Below are positions 35,549 to 44,745 of a stretch of DNA of 64,000 nt, piece by piece (within the stretch, counting starts at the first letter, position 1; every line of letters starts with the position of its first letter). This DNA is from Pseudomonas putida. GTDB taxonomy: Bacteria > Pseudomonadota > Gammaproteobacteria > Pseudomonadales > Pseudomonadaceae. Where the stretch lies: assembly GCA_041879295.1 (NCBI GenBank), contig CP047152.1, forward strand, positions 4,283,501 through 4,347,500. The letters run 5' to 3'. The translations under genes were made by a program, and so were the position numbers. The notes under the pieces are model-generated. The model had not been told where the DNA came from, ran no database searches, and saw only the letters and a program-made list of their open reading frames with translations.

Positions 35549-36409
35549 TTACTTGCCAGTCCACTCCTTCACACGATCAGGGTGCTTGGCTACCCAGTCC
35601 TTGGCTGCTGCGTCAGGCTTGGCCCCTTCCTGAATCGCCAGCATCACCTCGCCAATCTCGTCCTTGGACTGCCAGTTGAACTTCTTCAGGAACTCCGCCA
35701 CTTCCGGTGCCTTGGTTGCCAGTTCCTTGCTGCCGATGCTGTTAACGGTTTCCGACGCGCCATATACGCCTTTCGGATCTTCGAGGAACTTCAGCTTCCA
35801 CTTGGCGAACATCCAGTGCGGAACCCAACCGGTCACCGCAATCGACTGGTGCTTGGCATAGGCACGGCCCAGCTCCGCAGTCATCGCAGCGCCCGAGCTG
35901 GCCTGCAACTTGTAACTCGTCAGGCCATAGTCCTTGATTGCCTGGTCGGTCTTGAGCATCACACCGGAGCCTGCATCAATGCCGACGATCCTGTCCTTGA
36001 AGCTGTTATCGGTCTTGAGGTCGGCGATGCTCACTGCCTTGACGTACTCGGGGACGATCAGGCCGATCTTGGCGTCCTTGAAGTTCGGGCCGTAGTCGAC
36101 CACGTTGTCCTTGTTCTTGGCCCAGTACTCGCCATGGGTCACCGGCAACCAGGCCGACAACATGGCATCGAGCTTGCCAGTTGCCACACCCTGCCACATG
36201 ATCCCCGTGGCAACGGCCTGCAACTTCACGTCGTAGCCGAGTTTTTGCTTGATTACTTCGGCAGCCACGTTGGTGGTCGCCACGCTGTCGGCCCAACCAT
36301 CCACGTAACCAATGCTTACTTCTTTGGCCATAGCCTGTGCAGCGCTCATGGCCATTACCAGGGCGGTGCCCACACCCAGTAAACGTCGCATTTTCTTCAA
36401 AGTTGCCAT
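35549..36409 (-). CDS. betX: Glycine betaine ABC-transporter binding protein
   Basis: A 286-residue periplasmic binding protein (OpuAC fold) with signal peptide MATLKKMRRLLGVGTALVMA, cleaved near AQAMA. VSIGYVDGWADSVATTNVAA at the mature end, LSAWLPVTHGEYW and VTGWVPHWMFAKW supply Trp residues expected in an aromatic cage for quaternary ammonium. There is no permease or ATPase beside it, so it is an orphan binding protein. The P. aeruginosa gene in the same place (next to actP) is BetX, which works with a distant CbcWV transporter. ATG 36409 preferred over TTG 36412. Confidence 0.88.
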   Translation of the reverse strand: MATLKKMRRLLGVGTALVMAMSAAQAMAKEVSIGYVDGWADSVATTNVAAEVIKQKLGYDVKLQAVATGIMWQGVATGKLDAMLSAWLPVTHGEYWAKNKDNVVDYGPNFKDAKIGLIVPEYVKAVSIADLKTDNSFKDRIVGIDAGSGVMLKTDQAIKDYGLTSYKLQASSGAAMTAELGRAYAKHQSIAVTGWVPHWMFAKWKLKFLEDPKGVYGASETVNSIGSKELATKAPEVAEFLKKFNWQSKDEIGEVMLAIQEGAKPDAAAKDWVAKHPDRVKEWTGK

Positions 36410-36606
36410 CAAAGCATCCCCTCGTCAGGTCTTGGAGATTGCATCATCTTCCTGCAACACAAGACGACCTGATCCAGCTGCGACCTGTACCCGCCCCATA
36501 TGCGACAGCACTATGCCATTAGCGCCATCGGCCGGCAGCGGCCTGCGCGATCCTTGCATGCCAAAGGTTTGGCGCCGGGCTACTATCTAACCTTTTGTGC
36601 CAGACG

Positions 36607-38172
36607 ATGGACCGCCCGATGCCCAGTTGTAGCCGCCTGTTGTTACCGTTGTACCTGCTTGCCTGCCTGCTGGCCCTGTTCGGGCTGGGGGGGCTCTGGT
36701 ACGGGCTGGGCAAGCCAGTGCACCTGCCCGATGCGGCCAGCCCTGCACACAAGCTGCAGTGCGCCTCGTACACACCTTTTGACAAAGACCAATCGCCTTA
36801 CGACCAGCCGTTTCGCCTGCGCCCGGCGCGGATGGACGCCGACCTGGCGTTACTGGCCGAGCGGTTTCAGTGCATCCGTACCTATTCCATGAGCGGTCTT
36901 GAGGCAATCCCGGCGCTGGCACGCAAGCACGGTCTGAAGGTGATGCTGGGCGCCTGGGTGAATGCCCACCCGGCCGACACCGAGAAGGAAATCAACCTGC
37001 TGATCGCCGCTGCCAACGCCAACCCTGACGTGGTCAGCGCAGTGATCGTCGGCAATGAGACACTGTTGCGCAAGGAGGTGACCGGTGCCCACCTGGCCAA
37101 GCTGATCGGGCGGGTGAAGAGCCAGGTCAAGGTACCGGTAACCTACGCCGATGTCTGGGAGTTCTGGCTGCAGCACCCGCAGGTGGCCCCGGCAGTGGAC
37201 TTCCTGACCATCCATTTGCTGCCCTACTGGGAGGACGACCCGCGTGGCATCGACGAGGCCTTGGCCCACGTCGCCGACGTGCGCCGGGTATTCGGCACAC
37301 GCTTCGCGCCCAAGGACATACTGATTGGCGAAACCGGCTGGCCCAGCGAAGGCCGCCAACGCGAAACTGCGGTACCCAGCCGGGTCAATGAAGCGCGCTT
37401 CATCCGCGGCTTTGTGGCCATGGCCGAGCGCAATGGCTGGCACTACAACCTGATCGAAGCCTTCGATCAGCCATGGAAACGCGTCAATGAGGGCGCGGTG
37501 GGCGGCTACTGGGGGTTATACGACGCGGACCGGCAGGACAAGGGTGTGCTCGAAGGGCCAGTGAGCAATCTGCATGACTGGCCGCGGTGGCTGCTGGCCA
37601 GTGCCGTGCTGATGGTGATCATGCTGGTGCTGGCCGGGCGCCCCGCTACACCGATGGCGGCCTTGCTGCTGCCATTGCTGGCGGCGTTTGGCGCCGCTTG
37701 CCTGGGCCTGTGGGGCGAGTTGATGCGTACCCACGCGCGCTTTGCCGGGGAGTGGTTATGGGCACTGATGCTGGCCGGGCTGAACCTGCTGGTGCTGGCC
37801 CATGCGTTGTTGGCGCTGGCACGGCGAGCCGGCTGGCGTGAGCGCTTGTTCGCCCGGCTGCAGGTGCAAGCTGGCTGGCTGTTGGTGGCGGCGGGCTTTG
37901 CGGCGGCGGTGAGCATGTTGGCACTGGTGTTCGACCCACGCTACCGCAGTTTCCCCAGCGCAGCGCTGGCGTTGCCGGCGCTGGTGTATGTGTTGTGGCC
38001 GGTGCGGGCGCGGAGGCCGGAGGTGGCGTTGCTGGCTTTCATCGTCGGGGCCGGGGTGGCGCCGCAGTTGTTCGTGGAAGGGCTGGAGAACCAACAGGCC
38101 TGGAGCTGGGCTGTGGTGAGTGTGCTGATGACAGCGGCGTTGTGGCGGAGTTTGCGGTTACGCCAGGCTTGA
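36607..38172 (+). CDS. GH17 family membrane protein, probable beta-glucan glucosyltransferase/hydrolase
   Basis: A 521-residue protein: an N-terminal TM (LLLPLYLLACLLALFGLGGL), a periplasmic GH17 domain (about 50-320) with the acid/base Glu in VSAVIVGNETLLR and nucleophile Glu in ILIGETGWPSEG, then about six TM helices (340-515). GH17 proteins of this form in pseudomonads act on beta-1,3 or cyclic glucans. The 3' end from 38134 is copied in a 74-bp tandem duplication, so the stop is followed by a duplicate of its own tail. ATG 36607 or 36619 may be the start. Confidence 0.85.
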   Translation: MDRPMPSCSRLLLPLYLLACLLALFGLGGLWYGLGKPVHLPDAASPAHKLQCASYTPFDKDQSPYDQPFRLRPARMDADLALLAERFQCIRTYSMSGLEAIPALARKHGLKVMLGAWVNAHPADTEKEINLLIAAANANPDVVSAVIVGNETLLRKEVTGAHLAKLIGRVKSQVKVPVTYADVWEFWLQHPQVAPAVDFLTIHLLPYWEDDPRGIDEALAHVADVRRVFGTRFAPKDILIGETGWPSEGRQRETAVPSRVNEARFIRGFVAMAERNGWHYNLIEAFDQPWKRVNEGAVGGYWGLYDADRQDKGVLEGPVSNLHDWPRWLLASAVLMVIMLVLAGRPATPMAALLLPLLAAFGAACLGLWGELMRTHARFAGEWLWALMLAGLNLLVLAHALLALARRAGWRERLFARLQVQAGWLLVAAGFAAAVSMLALVFDPRYRSFPSAALALPALVYVLWPVRARRPEVALLAFIVGAGVAPQLFVEGLENQQAWSWAVVSVLMTAALWRSLRLRQA

Positions 38173-38281
38173 TTTTTGCGGTGGGGCGGAGATCGAGCGC
38201 CGCCCGCGCGGCGTTGTGGCGGAGTTTGCGGTTACGCCAGGCTTGATTTTTGCGGTGGGGCGGAGATCGAGCGCCGCCCGC
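38134..38281. repeat. 74-bp tandem duplication spanning the GH17 gene end and repeat start
   Basis: GCGGCGTTGTGGCGGAGTTT at 38134 recurs at 38208. The unit holds the last 39 bp of the GH17 gene plus the first part of the long palindromic repeat up to GCCGCCCGC. The junction is a GCGGCG microhomology. The second copy is non-coding. Confidence 0.93.
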
Positions 38282-38510
38282 GCGGCGCATCGCGAGCTGC
38301 GCTCGCTCCTACGTTTGTTTCGGGCCAGTCATTCCTGTGGGTTTTGCGCGCGTACGCCTTGGCGCATGGCTCGATATCGCGTCGTACGAGAAGGCGGTCG
38401 CGCGCGCCTGCCACAGGCGTTACTGGCCAAAAACAAACGTAGGAGCGAGCGCAGCTCGCGATGCGCCGCGCGGGCGGCGCTCGATCTCCGCCCCACCACA
38501 AAATCCAAAA
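38244..38510. repeat. Long palindromic repeat unit with extended arms
   Basis: TTGATTTTTGCGGTGGGGCG then GAGATCGAGCGCC on the left is complementary to GGCGCTCGATCTCCGCC then CCACCACAAAATCCA on the right. The arms therefore extend about 20 bp beyond those in other copies. The centre shares GTACGCCTTGGCGCATGGC and GCGGTCGCGCGCGCC with other units. Confidence 0.85.
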
Positions 38511-38532
38511 CGGACACCTGTCAGCCACGCCG

Positions 38533-38732
38533 CAGCATCGCGAGCTGCGCTCGCTCCTACGTTTGTTTCGGGCCAATCATGCCTGTGAGATCTGTGCGCG
38601 TACGCCTTGGCGCATGGCTCGATATCGCGTCGTACGAGAAGGCGGTCGCGCGCGCCTGCCACAGGCGTTACTGGCCAAAAACAAACGTAGGAGCGAGCGC
38701 AGCTCGCGATGCGCCGCGCGGGCGGCGCTCGA
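38533..38732. repeat. Long palindromic repeat unit, left arm truncated
   Basis: Begins at GCATCGCGAGCTGCGCTCGC (the outer GCGCCGCCCGCGCGGC is lost) and ends in a full right arm at GCGCTCGATCTCCGCC. It is tandem to the unit at 38244, with period about 248 bp and similar right-hand flanks (CCACCACAAA-TCCAAAACGG). Together with 38173-38243 this explains the whole 611-bp gap. Confidence 0.85.
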
Positions 38733-38783
38733 TCTCCGCCCCACCACAAATTCCAAAACGGACGCCTGTCAGCCGCACCGCAA

Positions 38784-39137
38784 TTACCTGACCAGGCGCA
38801 ACCCCGCCAATACCAGCGCAAACACTGCAATGCTGGCGGTATACAGCACCAGCGCCGGCACCGCGAACACCAGGGCCAGCACCGCCAGCCACCAGCCAGC
38901 GCGGCCGGGAGCCACCTGCGCCAGCAGCGCAAGACCCAGCCCGCCCCAGGCCATCACCTGATGGTGAATGCCCAACCCCAGCAGCGAACGCACCTCGCAC
39001 TGCCAGTACGCCGTCGGCACTGCGCACAGCCCTACCCACTGGCCATCCTCCATCAGGCCGTAACGCACACCATAACTGGCCGCGAGCCAAAGCCCCAGAA
39101 ACAGCACCAGCAGCACCGTCGGCAGCGAACGAGACAT
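38784..39137 (-). CDS. Hypothetical small membrane protein
   Basis: About 117 residues with four hydrophobic segments: an N-terminal one (SRSLPTVLLVLFLGLWLAAS), VMAWGGLGLALLAQ, GWWLAVLALVFAVPALVLYT and IAVFALVLAGLRLV. A loop holds the pair CAVPTAYWQCEV. I do not recognise the family. ATG 39137 gives MSRSLPTVL; the frame is open four codons further. It ends about 50 bp from the last palindromic repeat. Confidence 0.65.
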   Translation of the reverse strand: MSRSLPTVLLVLFLGLWLAASYGVRYGLMEDGQWVGLCAVPTAYWQCEVRSLLGLGIHHQVMAWGGLGLALLAQVAPGRAGWWLAVLALVFAVPALVLYTASIAVFALVLAGLRLVR

Positions 39138-39327
39138 CCTGTTCTCCAATAGCGGTAATCGAAAACGTCCATGATCGCTTATGCCCGTTTCTAAGGCAAA
39201 ATCACACCCCGGCAGCTATGTTGCAGATAGCAAGTACGCCAAAGGCCACCGCAGCGGGCAACTTTGCCCGCCTGGCTGTGGTCCTAGCCTGCACACTGCT
39301 CGACCTTGCGTTCTTTTGGGAGATTAA

Positions 39328-40626
39328 ATGCTTCGATCTTTGCGCCTCGCTGCCCTGCTCGGCAGCCTGCTCATGGCTGTGGCCGCTTCAGCGCGGGATA
39401 TCGACGCTGCCAGCTATGGCTACCCTTTGACCAACCCGTTCGAGGCGACCATCGCCACCACGCCGCCGGACAAGCGCCCTGACTTGCCAAACGACGATGA
39501 AATCAATCAGTCCGACTACAGCCTGAACTTGCGCCCGGAACGTGAGTTCACCTTGCCCGACAACTTCTGGGCCGTGAAGAAGCTCAAGTACCGCCTGGCT
39601 CGACAGGATCGCGAAGCGCCGCTGATCTTCATCATCGCCGGCACCGGCGCGCCCTACAGCAGCAGCATCAATGAATACCTGAAAAAGCTGTTCTACAAGG
39701 CGGGTTTCCACGTGGTGCAACTGTCATCGCCCACCAGCTATGACTTCATGAGTGCAGCCTCACGCTTTGCTACCCCCGGCATCAGCCAGGAAGACGCCGA
39801 AGACATGTACCGGGTGATGCAGGCCGTGCGCGCCCAGCATCCACGCCTGCCGGTCAGTGATTTCTACCTCACCGGTTACAGCCTGGGTGCGCTCGACGCC
39901 GCCTTCGTCAGCCACCTGGACGAAACCCGCCGCAGCTTCAACTTCAAGCGTGTGCTGCTGCTCAACCCACCGGTCAACCTCTACACCTCGATCAACAACC
40001 TCGACAAACTGGTGCAAACCCAGGTCAAGGGCATCGACCGTAGCACCACGTTCTACGAGCTGATGCTGGAAAAGCTCACCCGTTACTTCCAGGACAAGGG
40101 CTACATCGACCTGAACGACGCCCTGCTGTACGACTTCCAGCAGTCGCGCCAGCACCTGTCCAACGAACAGATGGCCATGCTGATCGGTACCTCGTTCCGC
40201 TTCTCGGCAGCAGACATCGCTTTTACCTCCGACCTGATCAACCGCCGCGGCCTGATCATTCCGCCGAAGTTCCCGATCACCGAAGGCAGCAGCCTCACGC
40301 CGTTCTTCAAGCGCGCCCTGCAGTGCGACTTCGACTGCTACATGACCGAACAGGTGATTCCGATGTGGCGCGCCCGCACAGACGGCAACAGCATCCTGCA
40401 GTTGGTCAACCAGGTAAGCCTGTATGCGCTGGAAGACTACCTGCGCAGCAGTGACAAGATCGCCGTGATGCACAACGCCGATGACGTCATTCTCGGCCCG
40501 GGCGACATTGGCTTTTTACGCAAGGTGTTCGGTGACCGACTGACCCTTTACCCCCATGGCGGCCATTGCGGCAACCTCAACTATCGCGTCAACAGTGACG
40601 CCATGCTGGAGTTCTTCCGTGGTTAA
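39328..40626 (+). CDS. Exported alpha/beta-hydrolase-like protein, coupled to MlaA
   Basis: A 432-residue protein with a signal peptide (MLRSLRLAALLGSLLMAVAA-SA). It has an alpha/beta-hydrolase core: PLIFIIAGTGAPYSSS, nucleophile elbow GYSLGALDA (GxSxG, near residue 190), an Asp in VMHNADDVILG and a His in PHGGHCGNL to complete a triad. Homologues are often mislabelled serine/threonine kinase. The stop overlaps the mlaA start (GTGGTTAA), so the two are coupled. A periplasmic lipase or esterase acting on outer-membrane phospholipids is a reasonable inference. Confidence 0.8.
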   Translation: MLRSLRLAALLGSLLMAVAASARDIDAASYGYPLTNPFEATIATTPPDKRPDLPNDDEINQSDYSLNLRPEREFTLPDNFWAVKKLKYRLARQDREAPLIFIIAGTGAPYSSSINEYLKKLFYKAGFHVVQLSSPTSYDFMSAASRFATPGISQEDAEDMYRVMQAVRAQHPRLPVSDFYLTGYSLGALDAAFVSHLDETRRSFNFKRVLLLNPPVNLYTSINNLDKLVQTQVKGIDRSTTFYELMLEKLTRYFQDKGYIDLNDALLYDFQQSRQHLSNEQMAMLIGTSFRFSAADIAFTSDLINRRGLIIPPKFPITEGSSLTPFFKRALQCDFDCYMTEQVIPMWRARTDGNSILQLVNQVSLYALEDYLRSSDKIAVMHNADDVILGPGDIGFLRKVFGDRLTLYPHGGHCGNLNYRVNSDAMLEFFRG

Positions 40627-41446
40627 CAAACTCCTCTTCGCCACTGCCTTGCTTGCCGCTGGTCACACCCTGGCCGCCGAAACCGCACCGCGAGCCAGCG
40701 TGGTCGAGGCCGACCCGCAGGTGGTCGGTACCGCGCCCCTGGTGCCTGAAGCTGATGGCTTCCTCGACCCGCTGCGTGAGCTGAAATTCAACCCTGGGCT
40801 GGATCAGCGCGAGTTCGAGCGCTCAACCTTGGCGGCGCTTAACGTGTACGACCCGCTGGAGTCGATCAACCGGCGCATCTATCACTTCAACTACCGACTG
40901 GACCAATGGGTGCTGCTGCCGCTGGTGAATGGCTACCAGTATGTCACCCCAAGCTTCGTGCGCACGGGGGTGAGCAACTTCTTCAACAACCTTGGCGATG
41001 TGCCGAACCTGTTCAACAGCGTGTTGCAGCTCAAAGCCAAGCGCTCGGCAGAAATCACTGCGCGACTGATGTTCAACACCATTATCGGCGTGGGTGGGCT
41101 GTGGGACCCGGCGACCAGCATGGGCCTGCCGCGCCAGAGTGAGGACTTTGGCCAGACCCTGGGCTTCTATGGCGTACCAGAGGGGCCCTACCTGATGCTG
41201 CCGGTGCTAGGGCCATCGAACCTGCGCGATACCACCGGGATTGTGGTGGACTATGCGGGAGAGCAGGCAGTCAACTACCTGAACGTGGCTGAAGTCAGCA
41301 GCGACCACCCGGAAATCTTCGCCCTGCGCGTGGTGGACAAGCGCTATACGACCAAATTCCGCTATGGCCAGCTCAACTCGCCGTTCGAGTATGAAAAGGT
41401 GCGGTATGTATATACCCAGGCGCGCAAGTTGCAGATAGCCGAGTAA
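40619..41446 (+). CDS. mlaA: MlaA/VacJ-family outer-membrane lipid asymmetry protein
   Basis: A 275-residue VacJ/MlaA domain protein: NVYDPLESINRRIYHFNYRL, GVSNFFNNLGDVPNLFNSVL, MFNTIIGVGGLWDPATSMGL and FGQTLGFYGVPEGPYLMLP. MlaA removes mislocalised phospholipids from the outer leaflet with OmpC/MlaC. The start is GTG 40619, overlapping the upstream stop. The signal peptide (VVNKLLFATALLAAGHTLAA) has an A-x-A-type site and no lipobox cysteine, so this member appears not to be a lipoprotein. Confidence 0.88.
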   Translation: MVNKLLFATALLAAGHTLAAETAPRASVVEADPQVVGTAPLVPEADGFLDPLRELKFNPGLDQREFERSTLAALNVYDPLESINRRIYHFNYRLDQWVLLPLVNGYQYVTPSFVRTGVSNFFNNLGDVPNLFNSVLQLKAKRSAEITARLMFNTIIGVGGLWDPATSMGLPRQSEDFGQTLGFYGVPEGPYLMLPVLGPSNLRDTTGIVVDYAGEQAVNYLNVAEVSSDHPEIFALRVVDKRYTTKFRYGQLNSPFEYEKVRYVYTQARKLQIAE

Positions 41447-41452
41447 GCCTGC

Positions 41453-41523
41453 TGCGGCCCTTTCGCGGGTGAACCCGCGCCTACACAGGTATTGGCGCAC
41501 CTCCTTGTCGCGAAAGGGCCCGC
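41453..41523. repeat. Inverted REP pair between mlaA and the patatin gene
   Basis: GCGGCCCTTTCGCGGGTGAA and CTTGTCGCGAAAGGGCCCGC, inverted, in the gap between convergent genes; likely a bidirectional 3' hairpin. Confidence 0.82.
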
Positions 41524-41533
41524 ACAGACAACA

Positions 41534-42682
41534 TCAAATCGCCAGGAATTCACAAAGCTCGCGCTTCTTGGCCAGGGCATCGCGCCGCCCCAGTTCGATC
41601 AGTTCACTGCAATAGCTGGCCTCGAACAGCAAATAGCTCAACACCCCCGCCCCGCTGGTGCGCGTCGCCCCTGGCCCACGTAAAAACAGGCGCAACGCCG
41701 CCGGCAACTCACGGCGGTGCCGAGCGGCAATCTCATCCAGCGGCTGGCTGGGCGCCACCACCAGAACATCGATCGGTGCCAACCCCAGGCGCCGGGCATC
41801 AAGGTGCGCCGGCAATAGCCCGCTCAAGTGGTTGAGGCGCTGCAGCAGTTCGATATCGTCTTCCAGGCTGTCGATGAATGTACTGTTGAGCATGTGCCCG
41901 CCGATCTGCGCCAGGCTCGGTTGCTGCCCGCTGAACACACGTTGGGGCGGCACCGGTGGCGCTGGCCGCTGCGGGTTTCCGCTGACCCCGACCACCAGCA
42001 CCCGGCTGGCGCCCAGATGCAAGGCCGGGCTGATCGGCGCCGACTGGCGCACTGCACCGTCGCCATAATATTCACCGCCCAGTTGCACCGGGGCGAACAG
42101 CAGCGGAATCGCCGCGCTGGCCAGCAGGTGGTCGATGGTCAGCGGTGCGGGTACACCAATACGCCGGTGACGCAGCCAGGCCTCGATGGTGCCGCGGCCC
42201 TGGTAGAAGGTCACCGCCTGGCCAGACTCGTAGCCAAAGGCGGTCACCGCCACGGCGCGCAGTTGCTCGGCGGCCAAGGCGTGGCCGATACCATCCAGGT
42301 TCAGGTGCGTTTGCAGCAGGCTGCGCAACGGACTGCTGTCGAGCAACGCCACAGGGGCCTGGCCACCCAGCCCCAGCAGGTTGTGGCCGACGAAACGGCT
42401 GGCCTGGCGCACGACCCCGGGCCAGTCGCTGCGGATGACCAGATGGCTGCGGAAATTCTGCCAGAAGGCAGTGAGCCGCTGCACGGCGTCGTTGAAGTGC
42501 ACCGCACCACTGGCCAGGGTGACAGCGTTGATGGCCCCGGCGGAGGTGCCAACAATGACCGGGAACGGGTTGTGCGCGCCGGCGGGCAGCAACTCGGCGA
42601 TGCCCGCCAGCACGCCGACCTGGTAGGCGGCGCGGGCGCCGCCGCCAGAAAGGATGAGACCGGTTACCGGGGGGGGAGCCAT
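41534..42682 (-). CDS. Patatin-like phospholipase
   Basis: A 382-residue patatin-domain protein: oxyanion loop LILSGGGARAAYQVGVL at residues 9-25, nucleophile GTSAGAINAV near 45, and dyad Asp in YGDGAVRQ near 210. A distinct C-terminal part (RRELPAALRLFLRGPG, FLAI end) follows. No signal peptide, so it may be cytoplasmic or membrane-associated. Codons 3-5 form a C8 run (G8 at 42669-42676), a potential slippage site right after the start. It lies next to mlaA and an LpxL-type gene, which supports a membrane lipid role. Confidence 0.88.
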   Translation of the reverse strand: MAPPPVTGLILSGGGARAAYQVGVLAGIAELLPAGAHNPFPVIVGTSAGAINAVTLASGAVHFNDAVQRLTAFWQNFRSHLVIRSDWPGVVRQASRFVGHNLLGLGGQAPVALLDSSPLRSLLQTHLNLDGIGHALAAEQLRAVAVTAFGYESGQAVTFYQGRGTIEAWLRHRRIGVPAPLTIDHLLASAAIPLLFAPVQLGGEYYGDGAVRQSAPISPALHLGASRVLVVGVSGNPQRPAPPVPPQRVFSGQQPSLAQIGGHMLNSTFIDSLEDDIELLQRLNHLSGLLPAHLDARRLGLAPIDVLVVAPSQPLDEIAARHRRELPAALRLFLRGPGATRTSGAGVLSYLLFEASYCSELIELGRRDALAKKRELCEFLAI

Positions 42683-42716
42683 GGAGTCCTTCCTGGGGTC
42701 AAGGTGCTTTCATGCC

Positions 42717-42812
42717 CGGCTTCTTCGCGGGTAAACCCGCTCCCACAGGGCCCCGCAATATGCAGAACCTGTGGTAATCCTGCAGGAGCGGGTTTACCCG
42801 CGAAGAGGCCAG
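42717..42812. repeat. Inverted REP pair
   Basis: GCTTCTTCGCGGGTAAACCC near 42719 and GAGCGGGTTTACCCGCGAAG near 42786, between the patatin and acyltransferase genes. Confidence 0.85.
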
Positions 42813-42827
42813 GCCTGCTTACAAGGT

Positions 42828-43763
42828 TCAGCGCTTTTTCTTGTCATACAGCCGCGGCAACCCTTCGGGCCGCGACTTGAAACGGCGGTGCGCCCACAGG
42901 TACTGCTCGGGGCACTCGCGCAATACGCTCTCGACCCACTGGTTGATGCGCAGGCAATCGGCCTCTTCGCTTTCCCCGGGGAAATCCGCCAGCGGCGGGT
43001 GGATGACCAGCCGATAGCCGCTACCATCCTCCAGGCGCTTCTGGGTGAACGGAATCACCTGCGCCTTCCCCAACCGGGCGAACTTGGTAGTGGCCGTTAC
43101 CGTCGCTGCCGGGATGCCGAACAGTGGCACGAAGATACTTTGCTTGGCGCCATAGTCCTGGTCCGGTGCGTACCAGATCGCCCGGCCCGAACGCAGCAGC
43201 TTGAGCATGCCGCGCACGTCTTCACGCTCCACCGCCAGCGAGTCGAGGTTGTGCCGCTCGCGGCCGCTGCGCTGGATGAAATCGAACAGCGCATTGCCAT
43301 GTTCGCGGTACATGCCGTCGATGGTGTGCTGCTGGCCGAGCAGCGCGGCGCCGATTTCCAGGGTCGTGAAGTGCACCGCCATGAGGATCGCGCCCTGCCC
43401 CGCCTGCTGGGCGGCTTGCAGGTGCTCAAGGCCCTCGATATGGGCCAGGCGCGCCAACCTGGCCTTGGGCCACCACCAGCTCATGGCCATTTCGAAGAAG
43501 GCGATGCCGGTTGAGGCAAAGTTGGCCTTGAGCAAACGCTGCCGTTCGTCGACCGACAGCTCCGGGAAGCACAGTTCCAGGTTGCGCGCGGCAATGCGCC
43601 GACGTTCACCGGCAAAGTGATACATGACAGCGCCCAGCGCGGCACCGATTTTCAGCAGCACCCGGTACGGCAACTGGACTACCAGCCACAGCAGGCCCAG
43701 GCCCAGCCACAGGCCCCAGAACTTGGGGTGAAGGTAATAGGGACGAAAACGCGGGCGTTCCAT
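42828..43763 (-). CDS. LpxL/HtrB-family lipid A acyltransferase
   Basis: A 311-residue LpxL-type protein. N-terminal PRFRPYYLHPKFWGLWLGLG with a TM helix near 15-35, catalytic His/Glu in MAVHFTTLEIGAALLG (H-x4-E, near 128), and GRAIWYAPDQDYGAKQS. It transfers a secondary acyl chain (typically C12) to lipid A at the inner membrane. Pseudomonads have more than one such enzyme, so the exact chain position is not assigned. It is divergent from minC. Confidence 0.9.
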   Translation of the reverse strand: MERPRFRPYYLHPKFWGLWLGLGLLWLVVQLPYRVLLKIGAALGAVMYHFAGERRRIAARNLELCFPELSVDERQRLLKANFASTGIAFFEMAMSWWWPKARLARLAHIEGLEHLQAAQQAGQGAILMAVHFTTLEIGAALLGQQHTIDGMYREHGNALFDFIQRSGRERHNLDSLAVEREDVRGMLKLLRSGRAIWYAPDQDYGAKQSIFVPLFGIPAATVTATTKFARLGKAQVIPFTQKRLEDGSGYRLVIHPPLADFPGESEEADCLRINQWVESVLRECPEQYLWAHRRFKSRPEGLPRLYDKKKR

Positions 43764-43874
43764 TGAAGCATCCGGAAAGACAAAGGCCGCGCATTCTACA
43801 ACGGATCAGCGCATGTTGCGGGCAACCGGTGTTCTCGTTATAAGTCAGGGCACTTTTTTCGCAACAAGCCGTCT

Positions 43875-44636
43875 ATGCAGACCATGAGCCCAAACCACAC
43901 ACCCGACACCGCCTCCGTGTTCCAGCTCAAGGGCAGCATGCTCGCCATTACGGTACTGGAACTGGCACGCAATGACCTTGAAGCCCTCGACCGCCAGTTG
44001 GCGGCCAAAGTCGCCCAGGCCCCGAACTTCTTCAGCAATACACCGCTGGTGCTGGCGCTGGACAAGCTGCCGGCCGACGAAGGGGCGGTCGACCTGCCCG
44101 GCTTGATGCGAATCTGCCGCCACCACGGCCTGCGTACCTTGGCCATCCGCGCCAACCGCATCGAGGACATCGCCGCCGCCATCGCCATCGACCTGCCGGT
44201 GCTGCCGCCGTCAGGGGCCCGCGAACGGCCGCTGGAGCCAGAGCCCGAGGTGGTCAAAAAGCCCGAACCGGCCCCGGCGCCACCACCGCCCCCCGAACCC
44301 GAGGTGCGCCCGACCCGCATCATTACTTCGCCAGTACGCGGTGGCCAACAGATCTATGCTCAGGGGGGAGACCTGATTGTTACCGCCTCGGTCAGCCCAG
44401 GTGCGGAACTTCTGGCCGATGGCAACATCCATGTGTACGGCGCCATGCGCGGCCGCGCCCTGGCCGGCATCAAAGGCAACACCAAGGCGCGTATCTTCTG
44501 CCAGCAGATGACCGCCGAAATGGTCTCGATCGCTGGCCAGTACAAGGTCTGCGAAGACCTGCGCCGGGATCCACTGTGGGGTACCAGCGTGCAAGTCAGC
44601 CTGTCTGGTGACGTGTTGAACATCACCCGTCTTTAA
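43875..44636 (+). CDS. minC: Septum-site determining protein MinC
   Basis: A 253-residue MinC: N-terminal domain (about 10-105; [20 protein letters not shown]), a Pro/Glu-rich linker (about 120-150; [20 protein letters not shown]), and a C-terminal beta-helical domain ([24 protein letters not shown], then [19 protein letters not shown]). It inhibits FtsZ polymerisation near the poles. Start ATG 43875, with another three codons in. The promoter is in the 111-bp gap from the lpxL-like gene. Confidence 0.95.
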   Translation: MQTMSPNHTPDTASVFQLKGSMLAITVLELARNDLEALDRQLAAKVAQAPNFFSNTPLVLALDKLPADEGAVDLPGLMRICRHHGLRTLAIRANRIEDIAAAIAIDLPVLPPSGARERPLEPEPEVVKKPEPAPAPPPPPEPEVRPTRIITSPVRGGQQIYAQGGDLIVTASVSPGAELLADGNIHVYGAMRGRALAGIKGNTKARIFCQQMTAEMVSIAGQYKVCEDLRRDPLWGTSVQVSLSGDVLNITRL

Positions 44637-44745
44637 CGGATACTTGCCAGCATTTTTAGAGCAACTTTTTTACCGTTGCCTTTATTTAGCTATTTCAGTT
44701 TTTTGCAGGGACAAGTGTCCCGACTATTTTTAGGGGTGAAACACC

